Both the position numbers and the translations under genes were made by a program. From contig JAJDZV010000004.1 of assembly GCA_022824465.1 (NCBI GenBank), positions 124,001-188,000 of the forward strand: 64,000 nt of DNA. Reading direction: 5' to 3'. The notes beneath the pieces were generated by a model. That model saw only the letters and a list, made by a program, of their open reading frames with translations, was not told the origin of the DNA and made no database searches. Shown piece by piece: positions 15,882-24,741 of this stretch (position 1 is the first letter of the stretch; each line of letters begins with the position of its first letter). This stretch comes from Anaerolineae bacterium (GTDB lineage Bacteria; Chloroflexota; Anaerolineae; Aggregatilineales; Phototrophicaceae).

Positions 15882-16682
15882 GTGAGCAAACGTTATCGGC
15901 TCGGTCACGCCTTTGTCTGCGCCCTGCTGACGATGACGCTTTGCGCTTGCTCGCTTTCCAAGGGATTGAGCCCTGCCTTGACCGCCCGGCCGACGTCAAC
16001 TTCGGCGCGGACCACCGCCTGGCAAGAGACTGAAGACGGCTTGGAGCTTCGCGCGCTCTACCCCGGCGGCGAAGCGTCGCAGTTGATCGTCCTGCGTATT
16101 GACCCGCGCAAATTCCAGTTTCGCGCTCACTACCAGGCCGGCGCTCCTCTGAGCCTGGACGGTTGGCGCGCGCTGGAAGCCGATGCCAGCGTCATCATCA
16201 ACGCCAACTTCTTCGACGAGTCCGATCGCGTTCTCGGCGCGGTCGTGAGCGACGGCCTCAGGAGCGGTTATGCCTACCAAAGCCGCGGCGGAACCTTCCT
16301 CGTGCGCAATGGCGCGCCGGAGGTTGTCGCTTTTAGATCCGGTCCGCCGTCGCTAGACGACAAGGTTGAGCAAGCGATTCAAGGCTTTCCGCTGCTGGTT
16401 AACGACGGCGCCCAAGCATTTACTGACGCCAATAACGGCGAACGCAACCGGCGCACAGTCATCGCCGAAGACGAGCAAGGCAATATCCTCATCATGGTCG
16501 CCCCCTATGTCGGCCTCTCGCTCGCCGAATTGAGCGCCTACCTGCCGGCCGCCGACCTGGACATTGTGACCGCGATAAATCTGGACGGCGGACGATCGAC
16601 CATGCTCGCCGCGCCGGCAGCCGACATCGCCTTGCCATCCTTTGACGCCGTCCCAACGATCCTGGCGGTCTATCGGCGCTGA
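15882..16682 (+). CDS. Phosphodiester glycosidase-family lipoprotein
   Basis: 266 residues from GTG at 15882. A lipoprotein signal ends at L-C-A-C (Cys23). The domain has the NAGPA/phosphodiester glycosidase pattern: I-N-A-N-F-F-D near residue 107, G-F-P-L-L-V-N-D-G and the diagnostic N-L-D-G-G-R-S-T-M-L. Relatives remove a GlcNAc cap from phosphodiesters or act on exopolysaccharide; in bacteria most are uncharacterised exported proteins. It follows the aminotransferase by 27 bases on the same strand and may share its transcript. A short Thr/Ser/Ala linker separates the lipid anchor from the domain. Confidence 0.8.
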   Translation: MSKRYRLGHAFVCALLTMTLCACSLSKGLSPALTARPTSTSARTTAWQETEDGLELRALYPGGEASQLIVLRIDPRKFQFRAHYQAGAPLSLDGWRALEADASVIINANFFDESDRVLGAVVSDGLRSGYAYQSRGGTFLVRNGAPEVVAFRSGPPSLDDKVEQAIQGFPLLVNDGAQAFTDANNGERNRRTVIAEDEQGNILIMVAPYVGLSLAELSAYLPAADLDIVTAINLDGGRSTMLAAPAADIALPSFDAVPTILAVYRR

Positions 16683-16756
16683 ACCAGCCCGCCGGTCTAT
16701 CGCGCAGGCTCGTTATCCTGTAAGCTCGCCACCGTGCTTAGGTTGTGGGAGTTAAC

Positions 16757-17644
16757 ATGCCGAGACTGGCTCAAGTGGCCACCGCCAGGCAAGCGCAGTT
16801 GCAAGATGGCCGGCGGCTGGGATTCGCGGAATTCGGCGCGCCTGGCGGACGACCGGTCATCTTGTTTCACGACCTCTGGGGCAATCGCAGCGTCCGCCAT
16901 CCCGACGACTCCATCTTGAAGCGCCTTGATATCCGTCTGATCGGGGTCGACCGGCCCGGCTACGGCTCTTCAACGCGCAAGCCGGGCCGCGGGCTTATGG
17001 ATGTCGTGGATGATGTGATGCTGCTCGGCAAGGCGCTGAAGTTGGAGCGATTCGCCGTTCTGGGCTTCTCAGCCGGCGGACCCTATGCCCTCGCCTGCGC
17101 CTGGAGATTCCCGCAAATCGTAACGCGCGCCTCGGTCGTCGCTTGTTGGCCGCCGCTGGATCACCCCCGAGGCTTCCGCGCCATGCACCCGCTTTACGGC
17201 CGTATCTTCCAACTGGCAGCCGGCAATGAAGCGCTGTTTCGCTTGATTCTGCGCGGCTTTCTCACTTTTGACGGCCAGCGCCCGGCCGAGCAGTATATCC
17301 GCGAACTCGGCAGTTCATTGGCGCGCTCCGACCAGGCGGCGCTCAGCAATATCGATCTCTTCGTCAGCCGACGCAATATGTGGGAGGAGCTGCGCAGCGC
17401 CGGCAGCGAGCCGCTGGCGGACGAGATCATCTCGCTCACACGCCCATGGGGGTATCATCTGCAATCTATCCGCGCGCCAGTTGACATCTGGTGGGGCGAA
17501 GACGACCGCTTCTGCTCGCCGGTCATCGGCGCGCGCATGGCGCAGATGATCTCCAAGGCGACTCCCCATTGCGAAAGCCAAGCCGGGCATCTCCTGCTCT
17601 ACTCCCATTGGGAAGCGATACTTCGCGCGCTCATTGCTCAATAG
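16757..17644 (+). CDS. Alpha/beta hydrolase
   Basis: 295 residues. Nucleophile elbow G-F-S-A-G-G with Ser105, acid in W-W-G-E-D-D-R-F-C and the base in A-G-H-L-L-L-Y; the oxyanion region is F-H-D-L-W-G in place of the common H-G. This is a classical cytoplasmic alpha/beta hydrolase of the epoxide hydrolase/haloperoxidase type, hydrolysing an ester, lactone or similar bond. Start at 16757 is chosen because GGGAG lies five bases upstream; the GTG at 16745 is part of that site. It converges on aspartate kinase with 9 bases between the stops. Confidence 0.85.
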   Translation: MPRLAQVATARQAQLQDGRRLGFAEFGAPGGRPVILFHDLWGNRSVRHPDDSILKRLDIRLIGVDRPGYGSSTRKPGRGLMDVVDDVMLLGKALKLERFAVLGFSAGGPYALACAWRFPQIVTRASVVACWPPLDHPRGFRAMHPLYGRIFQLAAGNEALFRLILRGFLTFDGQRPAEQYIRELGSSLARSDQAALSNIDLFVSRRNMWEELRSAGSEPLADEIISLTRPWGYHLQSIRAPVDIWWGEDDRFCSPVIGARMAQMISKATPHCESQAGHLLLYSHWEAILRALIAQ

Positions 17645-17653
17645 CGCGCGGGC

Positions 17654-19099
17654 TCAGTACGGGCTGCCCACGGCGGTTATACGATCATTTTCAACCGTCT
17701 CCAGCGCGAGGTTATGCAGCTCTCGCACCGCTCGTTCCAAGTCGCTTTCGGCCACGATGAAAGATATGCTGCACTCGGACGAACCCTGAGCGATCGCCAA
17801 CACATTGATGCGATGTTCTCCAAGCAGCGAGAATACGCGCCCCGCCACGCCGGGCGTTCCGCGCATGCCAGAGCCAACGACAGTGATGATCACAATATCG
17901 CTGAGCAGATCGACGCTGTCCACGTGACGATGCTGGATTTCCCGCTGGAGTTCCGCCTCAACCGCCTGCTTGACGGCCCGCGCCATTGGATCGATGACCG
18001 TGAAGCAGAAGCTCTGCTCGGACGACGACTGCGAGATCATCAGGATATTGGCGCCCGCTCCAGCAGAGGCCAGGAAAGTCCGCCCGGCGATTCCCGGCAC
18101 GCCCAGCATGCCGCGGCCGCTTACAGTCAGCATCGAGACGTCTCTGATTCCGGTGATAGCCTTGATGACCGTCGCGCTCGGCTGCGTCCTGGCGCCAACC
18201 GAGGTGCCGCTGTGATCGGGATTGAATGTATTGCGCACGCGAAGCGGTATGCCACGGTTGATGATGGGCTGCACGGTCTTGGGGTGCAGCACCTTGGCGC
18301 CATAAAACGCGAGCTCGCCGATCTCCTGATACGACACGTACGGCAAGACGCGCGCCCGTTCATCCAGACGCGGGTCCGTGGTCATCACGCCGTCCACATC
18401 CGTCCAAATGATTAACTCGTCACAATCGAGATAGGCGGCAAAGATCGCCGCCGCGAAATCGCTGCCGCCACGCCCAAGCGTCGTAATCGCGCCATCCGGC
18501 GTCGCCCCAAAGAAGCCGGTGATAATTGGCGTTACCCCGGCGCCAAGCGCCGCGCCCAGACCGCCGACGATACGCGCCTCCGTCTCCGGCCAAATTGGAT
18601 CGGCGTCGCCGTATTGATTGTCGGTGATAATGTAGGCGTCCGAGTCCAGCTGAGTCACCGACGTCGCCTGCGCCCGCAACACCGCCGCGATTACGCGACT
18701 GCTGAGGCGTTCGCCGAATGAAGCCAGCGCGTCCGAGATCCGCGGCGTGACTTCGCCCAAAATGGTTATCGCTTCGCAGAGCTCAAGGCAGCTTCCGACC
18801 AGCTCGTCAACCTCGCCGCCGATGACCGACCGGTCGTCTTCGCCGGCGATCAGCGCATCAATCACGCCTGTATGCTTCGCGCGCAGAACATCGCTGATTG
18901 CCAGGAACGATTCGCGATCTCCGTTGGCAGCGGCGGCGGCGCAGTCAAGCAGCATGTCGGTGACACCCGACATCGCCGACACAATAACCGCCAACTCGTG
19001 CCCCTCCGCTATGAATCGCCGGATAATTTCAACCACTTGGGCAATCGCCTCGGGCGAGCCCACCGACGTGCCGCCGAATTTCATCGCGTATCGCGCCAT
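17654..19099 (-). CDS. lysC: Aspartate kinase
   Basis: 481 residues. The amino-acid kinase domain begins K-F-G-G-T-S-V-G-S and contains the G-F-F-G-A, G-R-G-G-S-D-F-A and W-T-D-V-D-G blocks; two ACT domains follow (M-L-T-V-S-G-R-G-M and V-V-G-S-G-M-R-G-T). It makes aspartyl phosphate, the first step towards lysine, threonine and methionine, in the cytoplasm; ACT domains normally bind the feedback amino acids. The length matches the monofunctional threonine-sensitive type. AAGGATT precedes the ATG at 19099. The 290-base leader contains a promoter, a Thr/Met-rich peptide and a terminator, so expression appears to be controlled by attenuation. Confidence 0.93.
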   Translation of the reverse strand: MARYAMKFGGTSVGSPEAIAQVVEIIRRFIAEGHELAVIVSAMSGVTDMLLDCAAAAANGDRESFLAISDVLRAKHTGVIDALIAGEDDRSVIGGEVDELVGSCLELCEAITILGEVTPRISDALASFGERLSSRVIAAVLRAQATSVTQLDSDAYIITDNQYGDADPIWPETEARIVGGLGAALGAGVTPIITGFFGATPDGAITTLGRGGSDFAAAIFAAYLDCDELIIWTDVDGVMTTDPRLDERARVLPYVSYQEIGELAFYGAKVLHPKTVQPIINRGIPLRVRNTFNPDHSGTSVGARTQPSATVIKAITGIRDVSMLTVSGRGMLGVPGIAGRTFLASAGAGANILMISQSSSEQSFCFTVIDPMARAVKQAVEAELQREIQHRHVDSVDLLSDIVIITVVGSGMRGTPGVAGRVFSLLGEHRINVLAIAQGSSECSISFIVAESDLERAVRELHNLALETVENDRITAVGSPY

Positions 19100-19202
19100 A
19101 GGTCAATCCTTTCTCGCGCTAGATGCTTGCCTTCGTTTTCGCGCTCGCCTGCGCCAGCGCCCCAATTAATCGCCTTCAACCGGCGCCCCTGCGCCCCGCA
19201 AA

Positions 19203-19236
19203 AACAAAAAAGGCGCGTGGAGGTTTTCCACACGCC
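19203..19236 (-). terminator. Attenuator terminator upstream of lysC
   Basis: Minus strand: stem GGCGTGTGG/CCACGCGCC (19228-19236 with 19212-19220, one G-U pair, extendable by one A-U), loop of 5-7 bases, then TTTTTT-G-TTTTT. This is a textbook intrinsic terminator placed 104 bases before the lysC ATG and 24 bases after the stop of the leader peptide, with no other gene between. Confidence 0.85.
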
Positions 19237-19260
19237 CGTTTGCTGCTCGTTAACTTCCGA

Positions 19261-19326
19261 CTACAACAAACCAAAACCCCCACATTGCGCGCTATTGCGC
19301 ATCATAGTAGTGGTGGTCATAGCCAT
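19261..19326 (-). CDS. Thr/Met-rich leader peptide of lysC, 21 aa
   Basis: ATG at 19326 opens a 21-codon frame beginning M-A-M-T-T-T-T-M-M-R-N and ending G-F-G-L-L before TAG. Four consecutive threonine codons (ACC ACC ACT ACT) are flanked by Met codons, four Met in all. It lies between a near-consensus promoter and an intrinsic terminator ahead of aspartate kinase, whose products include threonine and methionine. The arrangement copies the logic of the enterobacterial thr leader: a ribosome waiting for charged Thr or Met tRNA would alter folding of the RNA and let transcription pass the terminator. The ribosome site is weak; the third codon (ATG) is an alternative start. The antiterminator pairing was not resolved by eye. 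Confidence 0.75.
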   Translation of the reverse strand: MAMTTTTMMRNSAQCGGFGLL

Positions 19327-19385
19327 GCTGGCGCCGATGTTGCCAACTGTCGCCATCGTATATCCCGTGTCGCAGTTCGGCGCGC

Positions 19386-19414
19386 ACTCTAGCAGGCGCC
19401 GTCTTCTTTGTCAA
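19386..19414 (-). promoter_or_regulatory. Promoter of the lysC leader
   Basis: Minus strand: perfect -35 TTGACA (19409-19414), 17-base spacer, -10 TAGAGT (19386-19391). Transcription should begin near 19379, about 53 bases before the leader peptide ATG. Confidence 0.8.
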
Positions 19415-19490
19415 GGATGACTATCACTTGGGCCGCATTCTCCAACGTAAGCCGTTCCTTATGGACCCCGCTCCAGTCATCCGCTCATCG

Positions 19491-19519
19491 TTTACCCCGC
19501 CGCATGCCTATGCTAGAAT
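19491..19519 (+). promoter_or_regulatory. Promoter of the membrane-anchored protein/mtaB operon
   Basis: TTTACC (19491-19496), 17-base spacer, TAGAAT (19514-19519) preceded by TGC, giving an extended -10. It is divergent from the lysC promoter and lies about 40 bases before the ATG at 19559. Confidence 0.65.
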
Positions 19520-19558
19520 CGCACGGTCAGTATACCTTGTGTCGCCCGGTCTGAGGTG

Positions 19559-20476
19559 ATGGAAGCCAGCGAGTCAAACCATTCGGAACCGCGACGCCCG
19601 CTGTCGATTGCGCGTATCCTTGCGCTTTGCCTCTGGCTTTCGCTCGCGCTGATCGCCGCCAACGTGACATACAGCGCATTGCAGCCGCCGCCGGATACGC
19701 TCCAGGCACGCGCGGGCGACCTGCTCTTCGTGTCAACATTTGCCGTACCAACCGACGACTGGGATCTGTATGAAGGACGGCAGCGCGCCCTAATCGTGGA
19801 GGAACAATTGGAGATTGCCGTGGACACGCCGCAGACGGCCGCCTGGTCCCTCGCCAATCCGCGCTTCGCTGATTTCGACGCCTCCCTCGTCGCGATCGCC
19901 CAAAGCGGCCCGCTTGACAACGCCTTTGGCTTGGTATTCCATGCCGACCTCCCGGATGACCATGAGTGCGCCTTCCCGGCTGTCCTGCTCTGCGGCATCA
20001 GCGAGGCCTTGCCCTTGCTCGGCGCGGCTATGCGGCAAGTCCTCGACCAGCCTGATGCGACCCGATACCACGCATTCATGATCAGCAGCGACGGCTACTA
20101 CTCGCTGTGGCAGACGAAAGCCGGCGCAGCCAAAGCGCTCAGCGCCTGGATTCCCTCGGACGAGATCACACAGGGCATCGGCGCGCGCAACACGATCCGA
20201 ATCGTCGCCATCGGCGGCCGCTACCAATTCTTCATCAATGAAGTCCGCGTGCCGCTCTGCATCCCCGCTGACGAGTCCGCTTCCAGCACCTTTGCCGGCG
20301 GCGAATGCATTGACGGAAGTTTGAAATACGAATACATCGCCAGCGACGACCGCGGCGGACAACTCGGGTTGATCGCGCAGTCGACCGCGACCGGCGGCGG
20401 TGGCGTCGTCGTAACCTTTGATAATCTGATCGTCTACAGCCCGGCGCAATCAACCAGCGAGGAGGCCAGGCTATGA
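19559..20476 (+). CDS. Membrane-anchored extracytoplasmic protein of unknown function
   Basis: 305 residues. A single N-terminal membrane helix (about residues 18-37) anchors a beta-rich domain that looks like a concanavalin/laminin-G-like jelly roll: L-L-F-V-S-T-F, W-D-L-Y-E-G-R, F-G-L-V-F-H-A, Y-H-A-F-M-I-S-S-D-G-Y-Y and R-Y-Q-F-F-I-N-E-V are the alternating strands typical of such sugar-binding or DUF1080-like domains. Four Cys in the domain could form disulfides. ATG at 19559 is preferred over GTG at 19556. Its stop overlaps the mtaB start by ATGA, so the two are translationally coupled, an odd pairing of an exported protein with a tRNA-modification enzyme. Confidence 0.7.
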   Translation: MEASESNHSEPRRPLSIARILALCLWLSLALIAANVTYSALQPPPDTLQARAGDLLFVSTFAVPTDDWDLYEGRQRALIVEEQLEIAVDTPQTAAWSLANPRFADFDASLVAIAQSGPLDNAFGLVFHADLPDDHECAFPAVLLCGISEALPLLGAAMRQVLDQPDATRYHAFMISSDGYYSLWQTKAGAAKALSAWIPSDEITQGIGARNTIRIVAIGGRYQFFINEVRVPLCIPADESASSTFAGGECIDGSLKYEYIASDDRGGQLGLIAQSTATGGGGVVVTFDNLIVYSPAQSTSEEARL

Positions 20477-21816
20477 AGGTTCATCTGCGCATGGTCGGCT
20501 GCCGCCTCAACCAGAGCGAAATCGACGCCATGGCTCGCCAGTTCATCGCCTCCGGGCACGAGGTCGTCTCCGCGCCCGAAGATGCCGATCACTTTGTCCT
20601 CAACACCTGCGCCGTGACCAACGAAGCGACCAAAACCAGCCGCAAGCTGCTGCGCGATTTTCAGCGCGCCAACCCCAATGCCGCCGCCACCGTCACCGGC
20701 TGCTATGCCCAGATTGCGCCAGAAGAAATCCGCCGCCTCCCGGGCGCGCCGCGCGTCATCGGCAATCAGGGCAAGTCTCGACTGGTGACGCTAATCACCG
20801 GCGAATCCGTCGACGAATTCAGCGTCGAACCCATCGAAAGGCAGACGCCCGCTGGTCTTCTCGGTAAGACACGCGCCTTCGTCAAAGTGCAAGATGGCTG
20901 CGACAACGCTTGCACATTCTGCGTCACCACGATTGCCCGCGGCGCCGGGCGCAGCCGCCCCACGGCCGATGTTGTCCGTGAAGTTAGATACCTGCATCGC
21001 AGCGGCTATCAGGAAGCGGTTCTAACCGGCGTGCACCTGGGCAGCTACGGGCACGACTTCGACGATTGCGACGGGCTGCGGCGCCTGGTGGAAACGCTTC
21101 TGGCGGAGACTGCGATGCCGAGAATCCGCCTGTCTTCGCTCGAGCCCTGGGACCTTTCGCCGGCCTTCTTCGATCTCTGGCAAGATCCGCGCCTGTGTCG
21201 TCATCTGCATCTTCCCCTGCAAAGCGGCTGCGACGCCACGCTCAAGCGCATGCGCCGCCACACGAATCAGAAGCAGTTTCGCAAATTGATCGCCGCCGCT
21301 CGCGACCGCATTCCGGATCTGCGCGTCACCACTGACGTCATCGTTGGTTTTCCCGGCGAGAGCGATCGCGAATTCGCCGAATCGAAGCGATTTGTCAGCG
21401 AAATGGACTTTGGCGGACTTCATGTCTTTCGCTACAGCTCCAGACCCGGCACGCCAGCCAGCCGCATGCGCAATCAGGTAGGCAATCGCGTCAAGAAGGC
21501 GCGCGCTTCCAGGCTGCTCGCTTTATCCGAAGAGCAAGAGCATCGCTTCGCCCGGCGGCTGCTGGGCACACGGCAGTCCGTTCTCTGGGAGCAAGTGATC
21601 GGCGCCGCGCCCGACGGCTTTGTGAACACCGGCTACACCGACAATTACATGCGCGTGCGGGCGGTACACCCGCGCGACCTGAGCAACCTCATTACCGCCG
21701 TCAAACTCAAATCATACACTGACGGTCAGATTCATGGTAAAGTTGAAGAAATCGACATGCCGCCCGTTACCTTCGTGGGCTCTGTGCCCGCCATTGGCGC
21801 CGGCGCGCCTAGTTAG
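20473..21816 (+). CDS. mtaB: tRNA t6A37 methylthiotransferase MtaB
   Basis: 447 residues. The N-terminal UPF0004 domain supplies three cysteines for one iron-sulfur cluster (G-C-R-L-N-Q-S-E, N-T-C-A-V-T-N-E-A, T-G-C-Y-A-Q), and the radical SAM domain supplies Cys143, Cys147 and Cys150 in D-G-C-D-N-A-C-T-F-C. The C-terminal part resembles a TRAM domain. The enzyme adds a methylthio group to N6-threonylcarbamoyladenosine at position 37 of tRNAs reading ANN codons. C-R-L-N-Q-S-E favours MtaB over MiaB or RimO. It starts within the previous stop (ATGA) and is followed by yqeY after 18 bases, the same order as in Bacillus. Confidence 0.93.
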   Translation: MKVHLRMVGCRLNQSEIDAMARQFIASGHEVVSAPEDADHFVLNTCAVTNEATKTSRKLLRDFQRANPNAAATVTGCYAQIAPEEIRRLPGAPRVIGNQGKSRLVTLITGESVDEFSVEPIERQTPAGLLGKTRAFVKVQDGCDNACTFCVTTIARGAGRSRPTADVVREVRYLHRSGYQEAVLTGVHLGSYGHDFDDCDGLRRLVETLLAETAMPRIRLSSLEPWDLSPAFFDLWQDPRLCRHLHLPLQSGCDATLKRMRRHTNQKQFRKLIAAARDRIPDLRVTTDVIVGFPGESDREFAESKRFVSEMDFGGLHVFRYSSRPGTPASRMRNQVGNRVKKARASRLLALSEEQEHRFARRLLGTRQSVLWEQVIGAAPDGFVNTGYTDNYMRVRAVHPRDLSNLITAVKLKSYTDGQIHGKVEEIDMPPVTFVGSVPAIGAGAPS

Positions 21817-21834
21817 TCTGTCTCGGCTGTTGCG

Positions 21835-22281
21835 ATGTCCAACTCGAAAAACCAGCTGCAGGACGCGCTTGTCCAGGCGATGAAGTCCAAGAACCGCGAG
21901 CGCCGCGACGCTATTCGGCTGCTGCAAAGCGCGATCAAACAAGTTGAGATCGACCAGCAGACCTCCCTCGACGATGACGCCGTCATTGACATTCTTCGCC
22001 GAGAAGCCAAGAAACGCCGCGAAACCATTGCCGAACTCGAGCGCGCCGGACGTGAGGCTGACGCCGCTGCCGAACGCTTCGCCCTAGGCCTCACCGAGGA
22101 ATTCCTGCCGCGCCAATTGACAGACGACGAGTTGCGACCAATCGTGCGACAGGCAATTGACGAAAGCGGCGCCGCCTCCGCAAAAGACATTGGCAAGGTA
22201 ATGAGCCGCGTCATGCCGCAAGTGCGCGGCTTGGCCGACGGCAAAACCATAAACGCGCTGGCAAGAGAGATGCTGAGTTAA
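21835..22281 (+). CDS. yqeY: GatB/YqeY domain protein
   Basis: 148 residues, the full length of the YqeY family. It begins with the highly typical Q-D-A-L-V-Q-A-M-K-S-K-N-R-E-R-R-D-A-I-R-L-L block and ends with D-I-G-K-V-M-S-R-V-M-P-Q-V-R-G-L-A-D-G. YqeY resembles the tail domain of the GatB amidotransferase subunit, which binds tRNA; the free-standing protein has no firmly established role but is thought to interact with tRNA. It lies between mtaB and the 7TM-HD gene, only 3 bases before the latter. Confidence 0.93.
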   Translation: MSNSKNQLQDALVQAMKSKNRERRDAIRLLQSAIKQVEIDQQTSLDDDAVIDILRREAKKRRETIAELERAGREADAAAERFALGLTEEFLPRQLTDDELRPIVRQAIDESGAASAKDIGKVMSRVMPQVRGLADGKTINALAREMLS

Positions 22282-22284
22282 CCC

Positions 22285-24732
22285 GTGGTTTCCCGCCTCG
22301 CCGATCTATTCGAAGATCGCTTCAGCGTTCGTCCCGAAACGACCGAGGCGGCCGCGCGTTATCTGCGCTTGCTATTGGCGGCGATCGCGTTCGCCCTCTG
22401 CTGCACCGTAATCATCGCCCTGGACGACATCTTCCTGCGTTTCAACAGCACCACCAATTTGGGAATCGGCCGCGTGCCGACCGAGGACATAATCGCGCGC
22501 GAAGAAGGCTCCTTCCTCAGCGCGATTCTCACCGCGCAAGAACGGACAAATGTGCTGGCGCAGGTGCCCACCGTTTACACGCCTGCAGACCCCAGCGTCG
22601 CCCGCAGACAGCGCGATCTTTCCGAGAAGATTCTCAACTTCATCGACAACGCGCGCGCCGATTCATTCGCATCGCTGGACCAGCAAGTCGCCGATATTCA
22701 GGCGATAACATCGCTGCAACTGGACGACAACAGATCTGTCATCGAAGCGATTCTGCAGATGCCCGACGATAGATGGACGCAAGTTCGCAACGAAATCGGA
22801 CTCGTCCTGGAACGCATGATGAGCGACGAAATCCGCGCGTCCGACCTTGAACGAGCGCGCGAGCAGCTGCCCAATCAGGTGAGCCTGCGTCTGACAGAAC
22901 AAGAAAGCCAGATCGTTACCGAAATCACTTCCGACTTGCTCCGCGCCAACACCTTCGAAAACCCCGATCAGACGGCGATAAACCAAGCCGAAGCGCTCGC
23001 GCTAGTCGAGGACCAGCAGCGCCAGTTCGTAACGGGACAGATCGTCGCCCCGGCGGGCCAACGCATCGACGCGCTTTCCTTTGAAGCGCTCCAGGAACTG
23101 GGGCTCTTGGCGCAGACGAGCAATCGAGGACCGCGCGTTTTGCGCGCCTTGGCGGCCAGCGCGCTGGTCACCCTAATGCTCGGCTTATACATCAGTCGCT
23201 TTCAACCCCATATGCTGACCGACAAAAGCCAGAATCTGCTCTTGGTCGCCATTCTCTTCCTGGTGGCGCTTGCGATGATGAGAGCCTTCGGCAGCGCCAA
23301 CATCTACTTGATGCCGGCGGCCGCTTTGGGCATCATATATGTCGCCATCAGCACACCCAATCTCGCCATTATCGCCGCTATCGGCTTTGCCTTTCTCAGC
23401 AGTCTTCTCAGCCGCAGCCCGTCGCTCGAGATCGCCGCCTTGGTCGCCGCTGGCAATATTAGCGCCATTCTGACCTTGAAGAACGCGGGCCGCCTCAATA
23501 ACTACTTCCTTGCCGGTCTCTTCGTCGGCATGGCAAACACAGCCGTCGTCTCGATTTTCGCGCTCCAGATCGGCTTCCAAGCCAGCGACGCCTCCAACAT
23601 GCTGCAAGCCTTATTCAGCGGTCTGCTCATTGTGCCCACCGCCGCTTTTGGCTTGATGTACGTCCTTACCATCGCCCTCAATCTCGCGACGCCCTTCCGC
23701 CTCATGGACCTCAGCCAGCCGAACAAGCCGCTCTTGCAGCGCCTGCTGCGCGAAGCCCCCGGCACTTATCAGCACTCTCTGCAAGTCGCAAACCTTGCCG
23801 AACAAGCCGCCGAGGCCATTGGCGCGGACACGCAAATGACACATGTCGCCGCCCTTTATCACGACATCGGCAAAATGAGCAATCCGTTCTTCTTCACCGA
23901 AAACCAACAGCATATTCCTAACCCGCACGACGCGTTGGACGATCCCTATCGCAGCGCCGACATCATCATTAACCATGTCGTCGAAGGCGACCAGATCGCC
24001 AGAAAATTCAACCTGCCGAACCGGATTCGCGAATTCATCCGCGAGCATCACGGCACGACGCAGGTCTACGTCTTCTATCAGCGCGCCCTAAAAGCCAATG
24101 GCGATGAAAACGGCGTCGATCCAACCGACTTCAGCTATCCCGGTCCAATCCCGCAGAGCCGCGAAACTGCCATTCTAATGATGGCCGACAGTTGCGAGTC
24201 AGCCGCGCGCGCAGTCAAACCCCAGACGAATCAAGAGATCTCTGCACTGGTGCGCAACATCATCGAAGGCAAGCGCAAATCCGGTCAACTGGATAACTCA
24301 AATCTCACACTCAACGAACTGCGCAAAATCGAAGAAACCTTCATTGACATCTTCCGCGGTCTCTTCCACCCGCGCTTGGACTACGACCAAGCCGCGCAGC
24401 GAGCGCCGCGACCGCGTCCGCGCGGCGAAAATGGCGCGCCGAAAGGCAAGGCCGCCGCCACTGAGCCCTTCAAGCCGCCCTCGCGCCCAACCACCCGCGA
24501 ACATCCCGCAGTGGCAAGCCCGCCGCCCGTCGAAAGAGCAAATGCCGCAAGCGCAACCGGGGCAGGCAATGCCCATCTGACTGAGCCGCAACCATCCCCG
24601 CCGGAAACGACCGCGGAGCCCATCCTCATTGAGGACGATGAACCCTTGGCCGACGTGCCAGTCTTGCCCAAGCGCAACGGGAATAAGTCCCCATCCAAGG
24701 CGCCGGTCAAGCGTGCCGGCAATTCGGAATAG
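22285..24732 (+). CDS. 7TM-HD family phosphodiesterase (PgpH-like)
   Basis: 815 residues from GTG at 22285. One N-terminal membrane helix, a long extracytoplasmic 7TMR-HDED domain (about 60-290), then a block of seven membrane helices (about 290-475), then a cytoplasmic HD domain with H-S-L-Q-V-A-N-L and His526-Asp527 in L-Y-H-D-I-G-K-M. The last 110 residues are Pro/Ala-rich and disordered. In Firmicutes the orthologue PgpH hydrolyses the second messenger c-di-AMP at the membrane; the same activity is likely. It lies between yqeY and ybeY as in Bacillus and Listeria, though phoH is absent here. The disordered tail is longer than usual. Confidence 0.9.
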   Translation: MVSRLADLFEDRFSVRPETTEAAARYLRLLLAAIAFALCCTVIIALDDIFLRFNSTTNLGIGRVPTEDIIAREEGSFLSAILTAQERTNVLAQVPTVYTPADPSVARRQRDLSEKILNFIDNARADSFASLDQQVADIQAITSLQLDDNRSVIEAILQMPDDRWTQVRNEIGLVLERMMSDEIRASDLERAREQLPNQVSLRLTEQESQIVTEITSDLLRANTFENPDQTAINQAEALALVEDQQRQFVTGQIVAPAGQRIDALSFEALQELGLLAQTSNRGPRVLRALAASALVTLMLGLYISRFQPHMLTDKSQNLLLVAILFLVALAMMRAFGSANIYLMPAAALGIIYVAISTPNLAIIAAIGFAFLSSLLSRSPSLEIAALVAAGNISAILTLKNAGRLNNYFLAGLFVGMANTAVVSIFALQIGFQASDASNMLQALFSGLLIVPTAAFGLMYVLTIALNLATPFRLMDLSQPNKPLLQRLLREAPGTYQHSLQVANLAEQAAEAIGADTQMTHVAALYHDIGKMSNPFFFTENQQHIPNPHDALDDPYRSADIIINHVVEGDQIARKFNLPNRIREFIREHHGTTQVYVFYQRALKANGDENGVDPTDFSYPGPIPQSRETAILMMADSCESAARAVKPQTNQEISALVRNIIEGKRKSGQLDNSNLTLNELRKIEETFIDIFRGLFHPRLDYDQAAQRAPRPRPRGENGAPKGKAAATEPFKPPSRPTTREHPAVASPPPVERANAASATGAGNAHLTEPQPSPPETTAEPILIEDDEPLADVPVLPKRNGNKSPSKAPVKRAGNSE

Positions 24733-24741
24733 CCGACGCCC

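Noticed and set aside
14694..15908. 404-codon open frame on the minus strand
   Set aside because: Lies opposite the aminotransferase; composition is of shadow type and no motif was recognised.
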